Notes under the pieces: generated by a model | What the model was told of the DNA's origin: nothing | What the model saw: only the letters and a program-made list of their open reading frames with translations | Database searches by the model: none | From: Promethearchaeota archaeon | Lineage (GTDB): Archaea > Asgardarchaeota > Lokiarchaeia > Sigynarchaeales > SOKP01 | DNA: 16,410 nt | Direction: 5' to 3' | Assembly: GCA_016839635.1 (NCBI GenBank) | Contig: JAEOTV010000203.1 | Location: 1-16,410, forward strand | Shown here: positions 6,781-13,667 of the stretch, one piece after another | Position numbering within the stretch: position 1 is the stretch's first letter | How the letters are laid out: each line of letters starts with the position of its first letter | Translations under genes and position numbers: made by a program

Positions 6781-7791
6781 ATGGTGAGAAATATTGTGTC
6801 TGAAACAGATAATTCAATTATGAAACTTGAAGAAGAACACGGAGTAGAGAAAATAAGAGAGTGTATAAAAAATTATAGAGAAGAATTTCCGGGGAAAAAA
6901 CCATTATATGATAATAAACCTACTTCGCATTTTCAAGAATATTTAGAGAATAAACTTAATATAGATAGACGTGTTTTTGAAAGAAGAAGAGTATTTATAA
7001 CAATTCCCGCTTTACTGGATGATAAAATTAATGAATATGCAGAAACAAATGAATGGAGAAAAGCAGATATAGTTATTGAACTCTTTAATCTTCTCCTCAA
7101 TGCTGCTACTCTACTTAAAGATAATGGAATGCCATTTGGTGTAGATTCTATTAAAAATTATGTTCAGAAGCTTTTAGTAGATGACATGAATTTATTAATT
7201 ACTAATTCAGAATTTACGAAATTTACATCTGATTCTTTTAATGCTATTAGCAATGGGCTTAATCAAGTCTTTAATCGTATCAAAGATCTTTCAGATGTCT
7301 CTAGCGCAGATCGAGAAATGTTTGAGTCCCAAGAAAAGGAAATTAAGAAACATATCCATAATTTTCATACGAATGCACTAGCGTTATGGGAAGAAAAAGA
7401 AGGAGATGAAATAAAAGACTCTCCTTATGAAATCTTAGTATTAGATGATGATAACCAATATCATATCAGTCTGCAAAATTATTTTGCTGGTAAGCGGAAA
7501 ATCAAATGTGTATCAAAATTCATTGACTTTGTTATTTTTTTAAAAAAAGAAAAACCAAAGATAATTTTGCTTGATATTTTGCTTTCTGGTGAACGAAAGG
7601 GATATGAAATCTGTCAAATGCTAAAGAGCAAGAAATTATATAAAGATATACCAATTATCGTTATCTCTGCCTCAGCATTCGATGATATTGAAGTATTAAA
7701 AGAAGAATATAAAGCTGATGAATTTTATCAAAAAAATGAAGTCATTACCCTGGAGAAGTTAAATAAACTTATCAATAATTATATAAATTAA
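6781..7791 (+). CDS. Response regulator with N-terminal RHH domain and C-terminal receiver (336 aa)
   Basis: Residues about 70-108 read as a ribbon-helix-helix DNA-binding domain: a strand RRVFITIPA, helix LLDDKINEYAE, then helix WRKADIVIELFNLLL. A mainly helical linker follows (110-205). The receiver domain (about 216-336) keeps every key residue: acidic pocket D222-D224, phosphoacceptor D265 in IILLD, S296 or S298 after the fourth strand, and K318. DNA-binding response regulators normally have receiver first and DNA-binding last, and RHH is rarely the output domain, so this order is unusual. No SD precedes the ATG. The likely kinase is the double-PAS protein at 3577. Its probable targets are the palindromes at 6418-6444 and 6685-6716. 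Confidence 0.8.
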   Translation: MVRNIVSETDNSIMKLEEEHGVEKIRECIKNYREEFPGKKPLYDNKPTSHFQEYLENKLNIDRRVFERRRVFITIPALLDDKINEYAETNEWRKADIVIELFNLLLNAATLLKDNGMPFGVDSIKNYVQKLLVDDMNLLITNSEFTKFTSDSFNAISNGLNQVFNRIKDLSDVSSADREMFESQEKEIKKHIHNFHTNALALWEEKEGDEIKDSPYEILVLDDDNQYHISLQNYFAGKRKIKCVSKFIDFVIFLKKEKPKIILLDILLSGERKGYEICQMLKSKKLYKDIPIIVISASAFDDIEVLKEEYKADEFYQKNEVITLEKLNKLINNYIN

Positions 7792-7800
7792 AATTTGCAT

Positions 7801-7815
7801 CATTATATAAAAGAG
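7801..7815 (+). promoter_or_regulatory. Leaderless-type promoter of the HEVGQ gene
   Basis: TTATATAAAAG at 7803-7813 is centred about 26 bases before the ATG at 7833, the spacing expected for a leaderless archaeal transcript. The gene can therefore be expressed separately from the response regulator that ends 41 bases upstream. Confidence 0.5.
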
Positions 7816-7832
7816 AGCCTTTTTGAGATTGC

Positions 7833-8351
7833 ATGAATTATAAAAAAAGGGATGTTATTTCTTCAGAAAAGATAGATACTTTAGTATTTTATAACATGTC
7901 TGATTATTCTAATATTAAACATCCTGTTATCTTTATTAAAGACTATTTACGAATAAGATCTCAAAACTTCAATTCATTGATATCCTGGAAAGAACATATC
8001 ATTAAATTAATAAATATTATAGGAATAGAGGCAGGAGAGGTTATTCTTTTTGCCCCATTGAATGAGATTTTAAATATCTATAAAAAAGATAAGATGGTCC
8101 GATATAATTTCTGCGAAAAAGATAGATATGGCATAAATCGTAATAGCACTGAATTCCCCTCAGCCCCACGTGAGATTATTGTAAGGTTGGATCATCCAAG
8201 TTATGCCATAGCTTTTTTTGATGAATGGGAGAGAGAGATTTTGTTGACTTTATTACATGAAGTAGGACAATTATTAGGTATAGAAACTGATGATGAAGCA
8301 GAGAGTTATGCTATTGAGAAAGTGAATACTATCTACAATCAGCCAAAATGA
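7833..8351 (+). CDS. Zinc-peptidase-like protein with degenerate HEVGQ motif (172 aa)
   Basis: Residues 137-160 read LLTLLHEVGQLLGIETDDEAESYA. In gluzincin-type or ImmA/IrrE-like peptidases this segment is HExxH followed by an acidic EADxxA helix. Here H142 and E143 are kept but the second metal ligand is Q146, while E155/E157 of the helix remain. Catalysis is therefore doubtful; the protein may bind metal weakly or act as a non-enzymatic partner. The N-terminal 120 residues are not recognised. There is no signal peptide or membrane helix. It follows the response regulator on the same strand and has its own promoter. An ImmA-like anti-repressor role beside an RHH regulator is an attractive analogy but unproven. 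Confidence 0.65.
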   Translation: MNYKKRDVISSEKIDTLVFYNMSDYSNIKHPVIFIKDYLRIRSQNFNSLISWKEHIIKLINIIGIEAGEVILFAPLNEILNIYKKDKMVRYNFCEKDRYGINRNSTEFPSAPREIIVRLDHPSYAIAFFDEWEREILLTLLHEVGQLLGIETDDEAESYAIEKVNTIYNQPK

Positions 8352-8379
8352 GTAAAAACCAAAAATAAGTTGACTTTAT

Positions 8380-8835
8380 CTATGCCAATAAAGTATTTAA
8401 TCTTTCTAGCAGAGTCTGAGTATTGACTCCGAGAATTCTTTTGATATTTTTTTCAAAATTTTCAAACTGGCTAACTTTATAAAGATTGCTCCCAGTAAAT
8501 TTAGAAATAAATTTCTTCAGCAACTTTTCTAACAGAGGTAGAATGGTTTTATGCAGATATTTATCAATTCTAATATCTTTATCTAAAACAATATAAGCTA
8601 AAATCTCTTGGTCCATTTTGAAAAAATCAATAATATTCTTTTTCTTAAAAATAACAGAAAATTGATTACTTTCAAAATATTCTATAGGCTCCATCAAGCA
8701 TTCAGCAAAGCCCAAAAGTCCACTTAATAATCCACTTGAGCAAACTAAATTCGTCTTTTTTTTACTTGCTCGATGAAAGCTAGTGAATATTATGGGGACT
8801 CCTTGGATAAGTATACCTGCTTCTCGAACTAACAT
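8380..8835 (-). CDS. Longin-like (Asgard type) small protein, paralogue B (151 aa)
   Basis: It has the same layout as paralogue A: strands REAGILIQGVPIIF, a small-residue first helix (SSGLLSGLLGFAEC), strands PIEYFESNQFSVIFKK and EILAYIVLDKD, and a helix LPLLEKLLKKFISKF. C-terminal helices follow (residues about 115-150). There is no signal peptide or transmembrane helix. A TATA-like GATATAAG centred about 26 bases before ATG (8835) suggests a leaderless message. It is convergent with the HEVGQ gene (28-base gap). Two paralogues flanking a two-component circuit on the opposite strand suggest either a heterodimer or duplicated targets. Confidence 0.6.
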   Translation of the reverse strand: MLVREAGILIQGVPIIFTSFHRASKKKTNLVCSSGLLSGLLGFAECLMEPIEYFESNQFSVIFKKKNIIDFFKMDQEILAYIVLDKDIRIDKYLHKTILPLLEKLLKKFISKFTGSNLYKVSQFENFEKNIKRILGVNTQTLLERLNTLLA

Positions 8836-9326
8836 AATAAAGTTTAAGGTAAATTGACTTATATCGCGATTAATTTATATTCTTGATAGAATACCAGTAA
8901 TAAACGACGAAATTATTTTATTTAAATTTATGCCTTTTAAATTTATTCCGTGATGGGACAACTCTCTTATAGTGAGTAATTTTTATAAAGACTATATCGG
9001 TTGATAGGATAGAGGCATTCGGACTAATGCCACAAATACAACAACAAAACATCGTTGAATAGTAGTATTTGAAATAAAATGAGCATAATTTACTCGTTTT
9101 AATAGTCTGAGTTGTTTTAATGCAATTATCAAATTTTTTTACTTTTATCTCATCCTCCAATTCAGTGTCATTATCAATTAATTCGATACTATGAATGACA
9201 TTTACTTTTGAGGAGCTAATAAAATTTTCTGTTGCGCTATTATTTGAGCATATTTTTTCACTAACACAAAAATTTTAATTAATGATTTTTACTAGAATAA
9301 TAAACTAATTTATTAGGGATTAAAAA
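8836..9326. other. Intergenic region upstream of longin-like B and 7TM gene
   Basis: About 490 bases. The minus-strand promoter of longin-like B lies at about 8857-8870 and includes the perfect palindrome ATCGCGAT (8863-8870), conspicuous in such AT-rich DNA and placed where the BRE would be. An 80-codon minus-strand frame at 8918-9160 starts at TTG without SD and looks like low-complexity chance coding. A short direct repeat of TTTAAATTTAT lies near 8920-8945. Nothing else is supported. Confidence 0.4.
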
Positions 9327-10034
9327 TTGATACCGCCACGTCTTATGATACTTGTTATTGGACAGGGAGGGGTTGTCCTTATCTTTAGCATCCTTGCTTA
9401 TAAAATGCTCACTCGCAAGAAAGAGACAATTGTAATAGGATTCAGTCTATTTTTAATTTCAGTAATTGTAGCAGGCATTTTAAATATAATTTATTCATTC
9501 ATATTAGATCATTCATTGAAATTAATACTCCATCTCCTGACAAATTTTTTTAATTTTTTTGGAATAGGTTTTCTTTATATTACAAACCAGATCATTCTCA
9601 AATCAACAATTATATATACAAAGAAGAATCGTCAAAGATATTTGGTTATTTATGCACTAGTATTACTAGTGGGGATGTTTTTAATTGGCTTTCTAACTAC
9701 AGGAGTAGTATTTGATTCTGATGGTTATCCAATATGGAATTTATATTTTTATTTGTTTATGACAATTATAGTCTATGCTTTTTCAATTATACCTGTAAAT
9801 ATGACTTCGATACAAATTTTATTAGAAATTCCTAAAGGAGAATCCAAGAAAAAATATATTATATTATTGATTGGAACTATTGGAATTTCTTTTCTACCAA
9901 TTTGTATCTTTACTGCAAATTTTCTGAATATTTTTCTTTTTAGAATAATTACCTCATTAATATTTATGACAATATTATTATGGGGTTATCTATTTTATTT
10001 TTCATTAGGTAAAAATCTAAAGAATAAAAATTAA
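9327..10034 (+). CDS. Seven-helix integral membrane protein (235 aa)
   Basis: Seven hydrophobic segments are visible at residues about 5-27, 34-58, 64-91, 104-126, 138-158, 176-198 and 203-228, with almost no soluble domain. Lysine/arginine-rich loops after helix 1 (LTRKKET), around 99-104 (KKNRQR) and at the C-terminus (KNLKNKN) lie on alternate sides as expected from the positive-inside rule. This resembles the free-standing 7TM sensor modules found in archaea, but no family motif is certain. The start is TTG with AGGGAT at 9314-9319, about seven bases upstream. It precedes the GNAT-like gene by 118 bases on the same strand; that gene has its own promoter. Confidence 0.75.
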   Translation: MIPPRLMILVIGQGGVVLIFSILAYKMLTRKKETIVIGFSLFLISVIVAGILNIIYSFILDHSLKLILHLLTNFFNFFGIGFLYITNQIILKSTIIYTKKNRQRYLVIYALVLLVGMFLIGFLTTGVVFDSDGYPIWNLYFYLFMTIIVYAFSIIPVNMTSIQILLEIPKGESKKKYIILLIGTIGISFLPICIFTANFLNIFLFRIITSLIFMTILLWGYLFYFSLGKNLKNKN

Positions 10035-10096
10035 TTTCTTTACTCATCGCTTATAACATTTATAAAGAAAAAATTGTCTAGTATAAAACAAAAACA

Positions 10097-10146
10097 TTTA
10101 TATGTTCTTCTTCCTAATTTTCACGTGAATAAGATGAAATTAGGAG
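10097..10146 (+). promoter_or_regulatory. Promoter with inverted repeat overlapping SD of GNAT-like gene
   Basis: TTTATAT at 10097-10103 is the TATA box, predicting a start near 10126. CCTAATTT (10113-10120) and AAATTAGG (10137-10144) form perfect 8-bp arms, extendable by CA/TG with one bulge. CACGTG lies between them. The right arm contains most of the SD AGGAG (10142-10146), six bases before ATG. If transcription starts upstream of 10113 this would be an RNA hairpin hiding the SD; otherwise it is a DNA operator over the start site. Confidence 0.45.
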
Positions 10147-10152
10147 AAAATA

Positions 10153-11307
10153 ATGCAAGAAGTACTAAAAGAAGAAAAATACATAAAGAAACCAGCAAAT
10201 ATAGCAAGAAGTGGAGTACTGCAAGAAGAAGAGGCTAAATATTTTTTCAAATATCCGTGTGAAGATTGTATGCTTGGAATGAGATTTGCAAAGCATACTG
10301 ATGTTTTACAGATTTCAAAACTTTTTATAGACGAGTATGGGTTTGAATATTATGACCCTGCTATCTATAGCAGAACAGAATTAGTTATGAAGCTAAGGGA
10401 TACTACAAAAAATATTTGGCTGGTTGGAGAAAATCTGATTAGCCATGAAATTGTTGCTGTAAGTCTACTGGAGCTAAATAAAAAAGTAGTATACTCAGGT
10501 AGAACTATTATAAATCCAAACTATAGAGGTTTAAAGTTAGGGCCAGTATTAGCCTATAATAGTCTATCAAAAATATTAGAATTGGGTTTAATTAGCGATT
10601 ATATCAAGATAGATTCTTCTGTGAGACCAACTACAGGAGCTTTAAGATTAACTGAAGCTGCAAATGGTATTGCCTATGCGTTTGGTCCAGACTTTCATTT
10701 ACTTGGAGATAGACGTTTTCATCCTAGAGATCAAAGTCAACCTTTCAATGAAGGATATACTGAAAGCGCTTTTTTGTATTTTGCAGTTCTTCCGAAAATG
10801 CACACGTGTAGAGATAGTGCGGTTCATATATTCAATGATGAACTTTTATTCTTTTTATATGATTTCATAAGGAATTTTAAACGAACAATGAAGATTGTAA
10901 TGAAAAATGACCGTTTAATAATGAGTAAAGGTGCAACAATTAAAGAGAAGAACATCCCTCAATTAGAAATTATACCAGATCCTCTTAATTCTCAAGTAAC
11001 TATTTTAGGAGCATCAAATATTCCCTATATGAAGAAAATTTGTGAAATGTTCAAAAATTACCAAATTATCATATGGAAAATACCTACTTCTATCGAAGGG
11101 ATTAATTCAATGAAATATGCTTTCGAATTGGATTTTAAAGCGATAGGATATGATGTAGCATCAATAGAATCTAGCGTTCCTGGAATTTTTCATGATTCAC
11201 TTATTTTTACTTACTATAATAAAGAAGTGAGTGATAAGTTCGATAATGTAAAGACTACACCTAAAAATAGAGAATTATTTGAAAAAGTAGTAGATCAATT
11301 TAATTAA
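10153..11307 (+). CDS. GNAT-like N-acyltransferase, long form (384 aa)
   Basis: Residues about 40-200 follow the GNAT fold: an N-terminal strand/helix (GMRFAKHTDVLQISKLFIDEYG), strand (NIWLVGENL), strand (EIVAVSLLEL), then the acetyl-CoA loop TIINPNYRGLKLGPVLAYN, in which R125-G130 correspond to the Q/RxxGxG/A pyrophosphate loop, followed by its helix. The C-terminal half (residues about 205-384) is unrecognised; the segment 331-365 (AIGYDVASIESSVPGIFHDSLIFTYY) could be a second, degenerate domain. The substrate cannot be read from sequence; archaeal relatives include beta-lysine acetyltransferase-type enzymes. A strong SD, AGGAG at 10142-10146, fixes the start. No signal or membrane segment. 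Confidence 0.65.
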   Translation: MQEVLKEEKYIKKPANIARSGVLQEEEAKYFFKYPCEDCMLGMRFAKHTDVLQISKLFIDEYGFEYYDPAIYSRTELVMKLRDTTKNIWLVGENLISHEIVAVSLLELNKKVVYSGRTIINPNYRGLKLGPVLAYNSLSKILELGLISDYIKIDSSVRPTTGALRLTEAANGIAYAFGPDFHLLGDRRFHPRDQSQPFNEGYTESAFLYFAVLPKMHTCRDSAVHIFNDELLFFLYDFIRNFKRTMKIVMKNDRLIMSKGATIKEKNIPQLEIIPDPLNSQVTILGASNIPYMKKICEMFKNYQIIIWKIPTSIEGINSMKYAFELDFKAIGYDVASIESSVPGIFHDSLIFTYYNKEVSDKFDNVKTTPKNRELFEKVVDQFN

Positions 11308-11393
11308 TGGATACCAATTTTTCATAAATAACTAATAACCTTCTAAATTTTAATAAAAAAAAAGAAAAAATACTAATAAATCTTTTATCCAAC
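11308..11393. other. AT-rich spacer, convergent ends
   Basis: A short AT-rich stretch with long A and T runs separates the GNAT-like gene from the broken minus-strand operon. The runs could terminate either transcript. No gene is seen. Confidence 0.3.
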
Positions 11394-11657
11394 TTACTCA
11401 TCCTCAATTAAATCTTTAATTTTTTTTGTTACGTGATCATAGAGGATTGCAATTTGTCCATTTTTGAAATGATCTCAATAACTTCTCCAATACGAATTCG
11501 AAGGGCTTCAATAATAAACTCATGATGTGTCCTATACCCCAGAAAAGGCATAAGAATTATCAATTTATCAACCAATACCTTCGGAATCTGTACGTTTTTA
11601 TATACTGTCTTTTTTCTTTCAGTCAGTTGGATTCACCATCATATTATAATTTTTCAT
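11394..11657 (-). pseudogene. Frameshifted ribbon-helix-helix regulator
   Basis: Reading from 11626 to 11429 gives TERKKTVYKNVQIPKVLV and onward, with GYRTHHEFIIEALRIRIGEVIE: a clear RHH domain (strand VYKNVQIP, helix KVLVDKLIILM, then GYRTHHEFIIEALRIRI). It lacks an ATG in frame. Removing one copy of the tandem ACTG (CAGTCAGT at 11620-11627) joins it to the ATG starts at 11657, 11642 and 11639. At its end, adding one base to the run of five T (11461-11465, A on the coding strand) continues the protein as NGQIAILYDHVTKKIKDLIEDE to the stop at 11394-11396. So a 4-bp duplication and a 1-bp deletion break a normal gene of about 85 residues. The alternative is a CTG start at 11626, six bases after GGTGA, with a shortened C-terminus. 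Confidence 0.7.
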
Positions 11658-11676
11658 ATTAAATTTCTTTTTCACC

Positions 11677-12068
11677 TTATAATTTGTAGTTCTTATACCA
11701 CCTTTCTAAAAATAATAAAGCTCCATTTAGCAAGCAGTTTATATTATGAAAGATAATTTGATCAAATTTCTTATAGCTAAACAGTGAGTGTATCAACTTA
11801 TTATTTCTAAATAACGGATCACCTGTAAATACGATAGATTCAGAGCTTAAAGAATAAATGGCTTCTTGTAAGGATTCGAATTTTGAATTACTCTTTTGGA
11901 GATTCACTATAGGAAATGTAGAGAAAAACTCAAATTCAGATACATCAATCTCCTGTATTTGTAAATATCGATAAAGATTGATGAGCTCGATTCGTTCGTG
12001 ATCGCTGAAGGAAAAAAAGGTTAGAACTTCTCATTGGTCTCTTCCCATAAAATAAGCTCTTCACCATA
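11677..12068 (-). pseudogene. Frameshifted gene of unknown family upstream of the RHH gene
   Basis: The frame 11677-12030 is open well beyond the GTG at 11907 and reads as a normal protein (VLTFFSFSDHERIELINLYR and onward to FLERWYKNYKL). Just upstream, another frame (12068-12024) reads YGEELILWEETNEK and ends at a TAA at 12021-12023. One extra G in GAGAAGTT (about 12025-12033) fuses them into one protein of about 130 residues. A further missing G after ATGGT (12067-12063) would connect to an ATG at 12067. No known domain is recognised; the C-terminal half is hydrophobic and helical. The stop is followed by the RHH gene 20 bases later, so this was an operon. Its function is unknown. Confidence 0.6.
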
Positions 12069-12282
12069 TTATGTATGAGTACTTATGGAAAGTAGTATAA
12101 ATCCGGTTTATTAAACTCTATAGGATTAGAGAATTTTCAATTTGTAAAGATTTAAATAAGTGGGTAGCTATCGAGATCTTTTTTTATTTCTTATTATAAA
12201 GTTTTAGTTTGTTTCTAAATTCTTTAAAACAGAAAAATCTTGCATTATACACTAATTCTTAAATAAACAGCATCAAGAAATT
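12069..12282. other. Intergenic stretch between broken operon and small peptide gene
   Basis: About 210 AT-rich bases containing the presumed minus-strand promoter of the broken operon. Plus-strand TATA-like CATTATAC (12243-12250) and TTAAATAAA (about 12259-12266) lie upstream of the 37-aa frame. No other gene is seen. Confidence 0.3.
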
Positions 12283-12396
12283 ATGAAAAAAGAAAAGAGA
12301 AGAAAAGGAAGAGGTAGTAAGACAAAAATTGGGCGTTCTCTTTTCTTTAAAATAGTGATCAAACTATTACTACCCTTTTTAACCTTATCTATTTAA
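12283..12396 (+). CDS. Possible 37-aa basic/hydrophobic membrane peptide
   Basis: A short frame from ATG encodes a strongly basic N-terminus (MKKEKRRKGRGSKTKIGR) followed by a hydrophobic helix (SLFFKIVIKLLLPFLTLSI). This is the layout of a membrane-anchored peptide, or of the first segment of a membrane sensor protein cut short. TTAAATAAA about 21-24 bases upstream could be a leaderless TATA box; there is no SD. The frame contains a perfect 13-bp inverted repeat (12289-12301/12336-12348), so an RNA role is an alternative. Confidence 0.35.
   Translation: MKKEKRRKGRGSKTKIGRSLFFKIVIKLLLPFLTLSI
12289..12374. repeat. Interleaved inverted repeats
   Basis: AAAGAAAAGAGAA (12289-12301) pairs perfectly with TTCTCTTTTCTTT (12336-12348). 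GGTAGTAA (12313-12320), inside that loop, pairs with TTACTACC (12367-12374) beyond it, a pseudoknot topology. CTTTTTAA follows. The purine-rich arms are low in complexity, so chance is not excluded. Confidence 0.4.
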
Positions 12397-12419
12397 AGAC
12401 AACTGAAATTCTATTTTCC

Positions 12420-12427
12420 TTTAAATA
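12420..12427 (+). promoter_or_regulatory. Leaderless TATA box of the 94-aa gene
   Basis: TTTAAATA is centred about 25 bases before the ATG at 12449. No SD is present, so the message is probably leaderless. Confidence 0.5.
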
Positions 12428-12448
12428 AACTCATTCTAAATACGATTC

Positions 12449-12733
12449 ATGTATAAACGTGATTTAGTTATAGTTGAAATAACATACAGAGATGCTACGT
12501 CTAAAGTGTTAAAAAGTGTCATTGGAAGGATCAATCACTATGAAATTGATGATTTTAATAACCATGAAAATAACTTCATAATGCCCTTAGGAAGCATGGA
12601 CTCCCCAATTAGTAAAAACACAATAACAGAACTAATTATTTTTGCTGAAAGTGATAGAATCCCATGTCATAAAGGGAAGTTAATAAGAAATCGTCAAATC
12701 GTACGAAGAGACAAAGCCTCCATTAGTTATTGA
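12449..12733 (+). CDS. Small beta-rich hypothetical protein (94 aa)
   Basis: The family is not recognised. The sequence alternates hydrophobic and polar residues in several likely strands (LVIVEITYRD, VLKSVIGRINHYEI, NNFIMPLG, ITELIIFAES), followed by a basic C-terminus (KGKLIRNRQIVRRDK). This suggests a small beta-barrel or SH3-like fold that could bind nucleic acid or a partner. There is one cysteine and no membrane segment. The start is supported by the TATA box 25 bases upstream. It is convergent with the third longin-like gene (49-base gap). Confidence 0.65.
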   Translation: MYKRDLVIVEITYRDATSKVLKSVIGRINHYEIDDFNNHENNFIMPLGSMDSPISKNTITELIIFAESDRIPCHKGKLIRNRQIVRRDKASISY

Positions 12734-12782
12734 TCTTCTAAAGATGAACAATAGGAAACAATCATAGAATCTTAATTTCATG

Positions 12783-13241
12783 TCATAAGGCTGACACAGT
12801 AGGCTCAGATGGGGCGCTTCCCTTCCATAATTTATCGAGTCGTTCCCCAATTATTTTTTTGCTGTTTCTTATCACATGTTTAAAATTACGGAACTTATTT
12901 ATATCATAATCCCAATCTTCAATTTCTTTCTTTGAATAAAGCTCAAAGAATTTATTTCCAACATATTCCAATTCTTTTGAGATTCTTTTTTCTTTATATG
13001 TTTTCTGGCGAGGTAACCTTCCAACAAACAAAAGCTCATTTTTTTCAATAAGATAATATTGGTGATGCTGAGTAGTAAACCGAAATAATGGATCTTGTAA
13101 TTCTGTTTTAGTAAGACCGTATAAAGCGCCTATGAGCCCTCCGAAACATACCTCATCAGGATCATTAGGTTGTGTCTTATTGAATATTACAAGCCCATGC
13201 TCTTTTAATACCCATAAGTCATTTAAATGTTTGACCACCAT
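12783..13241 (-). CDS. Longin-like (Asgard type) small protein C (152 aa)
   Basis: The N-terminal domain has the longin-like order: strands LNDLWVLKEHGLVIFNKTQ, then after an acidic loop (NDPDE) the helix CFGGLIGALYGLTKTEL, strands PLFRFTTQHHQYYLIEKN and LLFVGRLPR, and a helix SKELEYVGNKFFELYSK. The 'lWvl..hGl.lF' opening and GGLIGAL helix are typical of longin/roadblock-like proteins in Asgard archaea. It is only distantly related to proteins A and B, which open with REAGI. The C-terminal 40 residues end in a polar Ser/Pro-rich tail. A minus-strand TTTATATA at 13317-13310 is the likely TATA box, giving a leader of about 45 bases. Confidence 0.65.
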   Translation of the reverse strand: MVVKHLNDLWVLKEHGLVIFNKTQPNDPDEVCFGGLIGALYGLTKTELQDPLFRFTTQHHQYYLIEKNELLFVGRLPRQKTYKEKRISKELEYVGNKFFELYSKKEIEDWDYDINKFRNFKHVIRNSKKIIGERLDKLWKGSAPSEPTVSAL

Positions 13242-13295
13242 TTTATAACCCTATTTTATCTTTAAGAAATTACCCTCAACCCGTTATAAAACTAC

Positions 13296-13661
13296 ATGAA
13301 TATACAGTTATATAAATATTTGGACTTTTCTTTTCAGAAATTAGAAATATTTATAGAAAACCTAGCTTGAAATTGCAGAGATTTTACTTCGTACTTTAAA
13401 AACACCACAATTGATTTTATAATAAGTCGAAAATTTCAAAAGGTTATTCAGATAGATAATCACAACTATTTTTTTTGCCCTCAGTGCCATACTACATTAC
13501 TTTTAATCTATGATTCATGTATAACCTGTCCTTTTTGTGGAATATCATTTAAAAGACAGGTAAATTCAGTTCCTGAAGTTTTACAACAATTAAATAAAAA
13601 TGATATGAGAAAAGATGAAAAGAGTAAGAAAGAGTTAGAAAGACCGGTGGTAAATTATTAA
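13296..13661 (+). pseudogene. Zinc-ribbon protein gene interrupted by an in-frame TGA
   Basis: From ATG 13296 the frame reads MNIQLYKYLDFSFQKLEIF and on to ENLA, meets TGA at 13368-13370, then continues in the same frame without another stop to TAA at 13659-13661. The second part contains a zinc ribbon (FFCPQC, then CITCPFC, the first CxxC at codons starting 13476) and a charged tail (RKDEKSKKELERP). No ATG, GTG or TTG follows the TGA until an ATG at codon 103, past the zinc ribbon, so the second part cannot start normally. The whole would be 121 residues. A nonsense mutation is the simplest reading. TGA readthrough or selenocysteine insertion is the alternative, but no obvious SECIS was found by eye. 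Alternatively ATT at 13410 might initiate. Confidence 0.6.
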
Positions 13662-13667
13662 ATCTTT

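Noticed and set aside
8918..9160. 80-codon minus-strand frame with a Cys cluster
   Set aside because: TTG start without SD; the CCCC run comes from a repetitive ACA tract; another frame in the same stretch looks equally coding-like.
10664..10870. 68-codon plus-strand frame
   Set aside because: Inside the GNAT-like gene in another frame.
13368..13370. TGA read as tryptophan (altered genetic code)
   Set aside because: Other genes here end properly at TGA (for example 450-452 and 5668-5670) and use TGG for Trp, so a code change is not supported.
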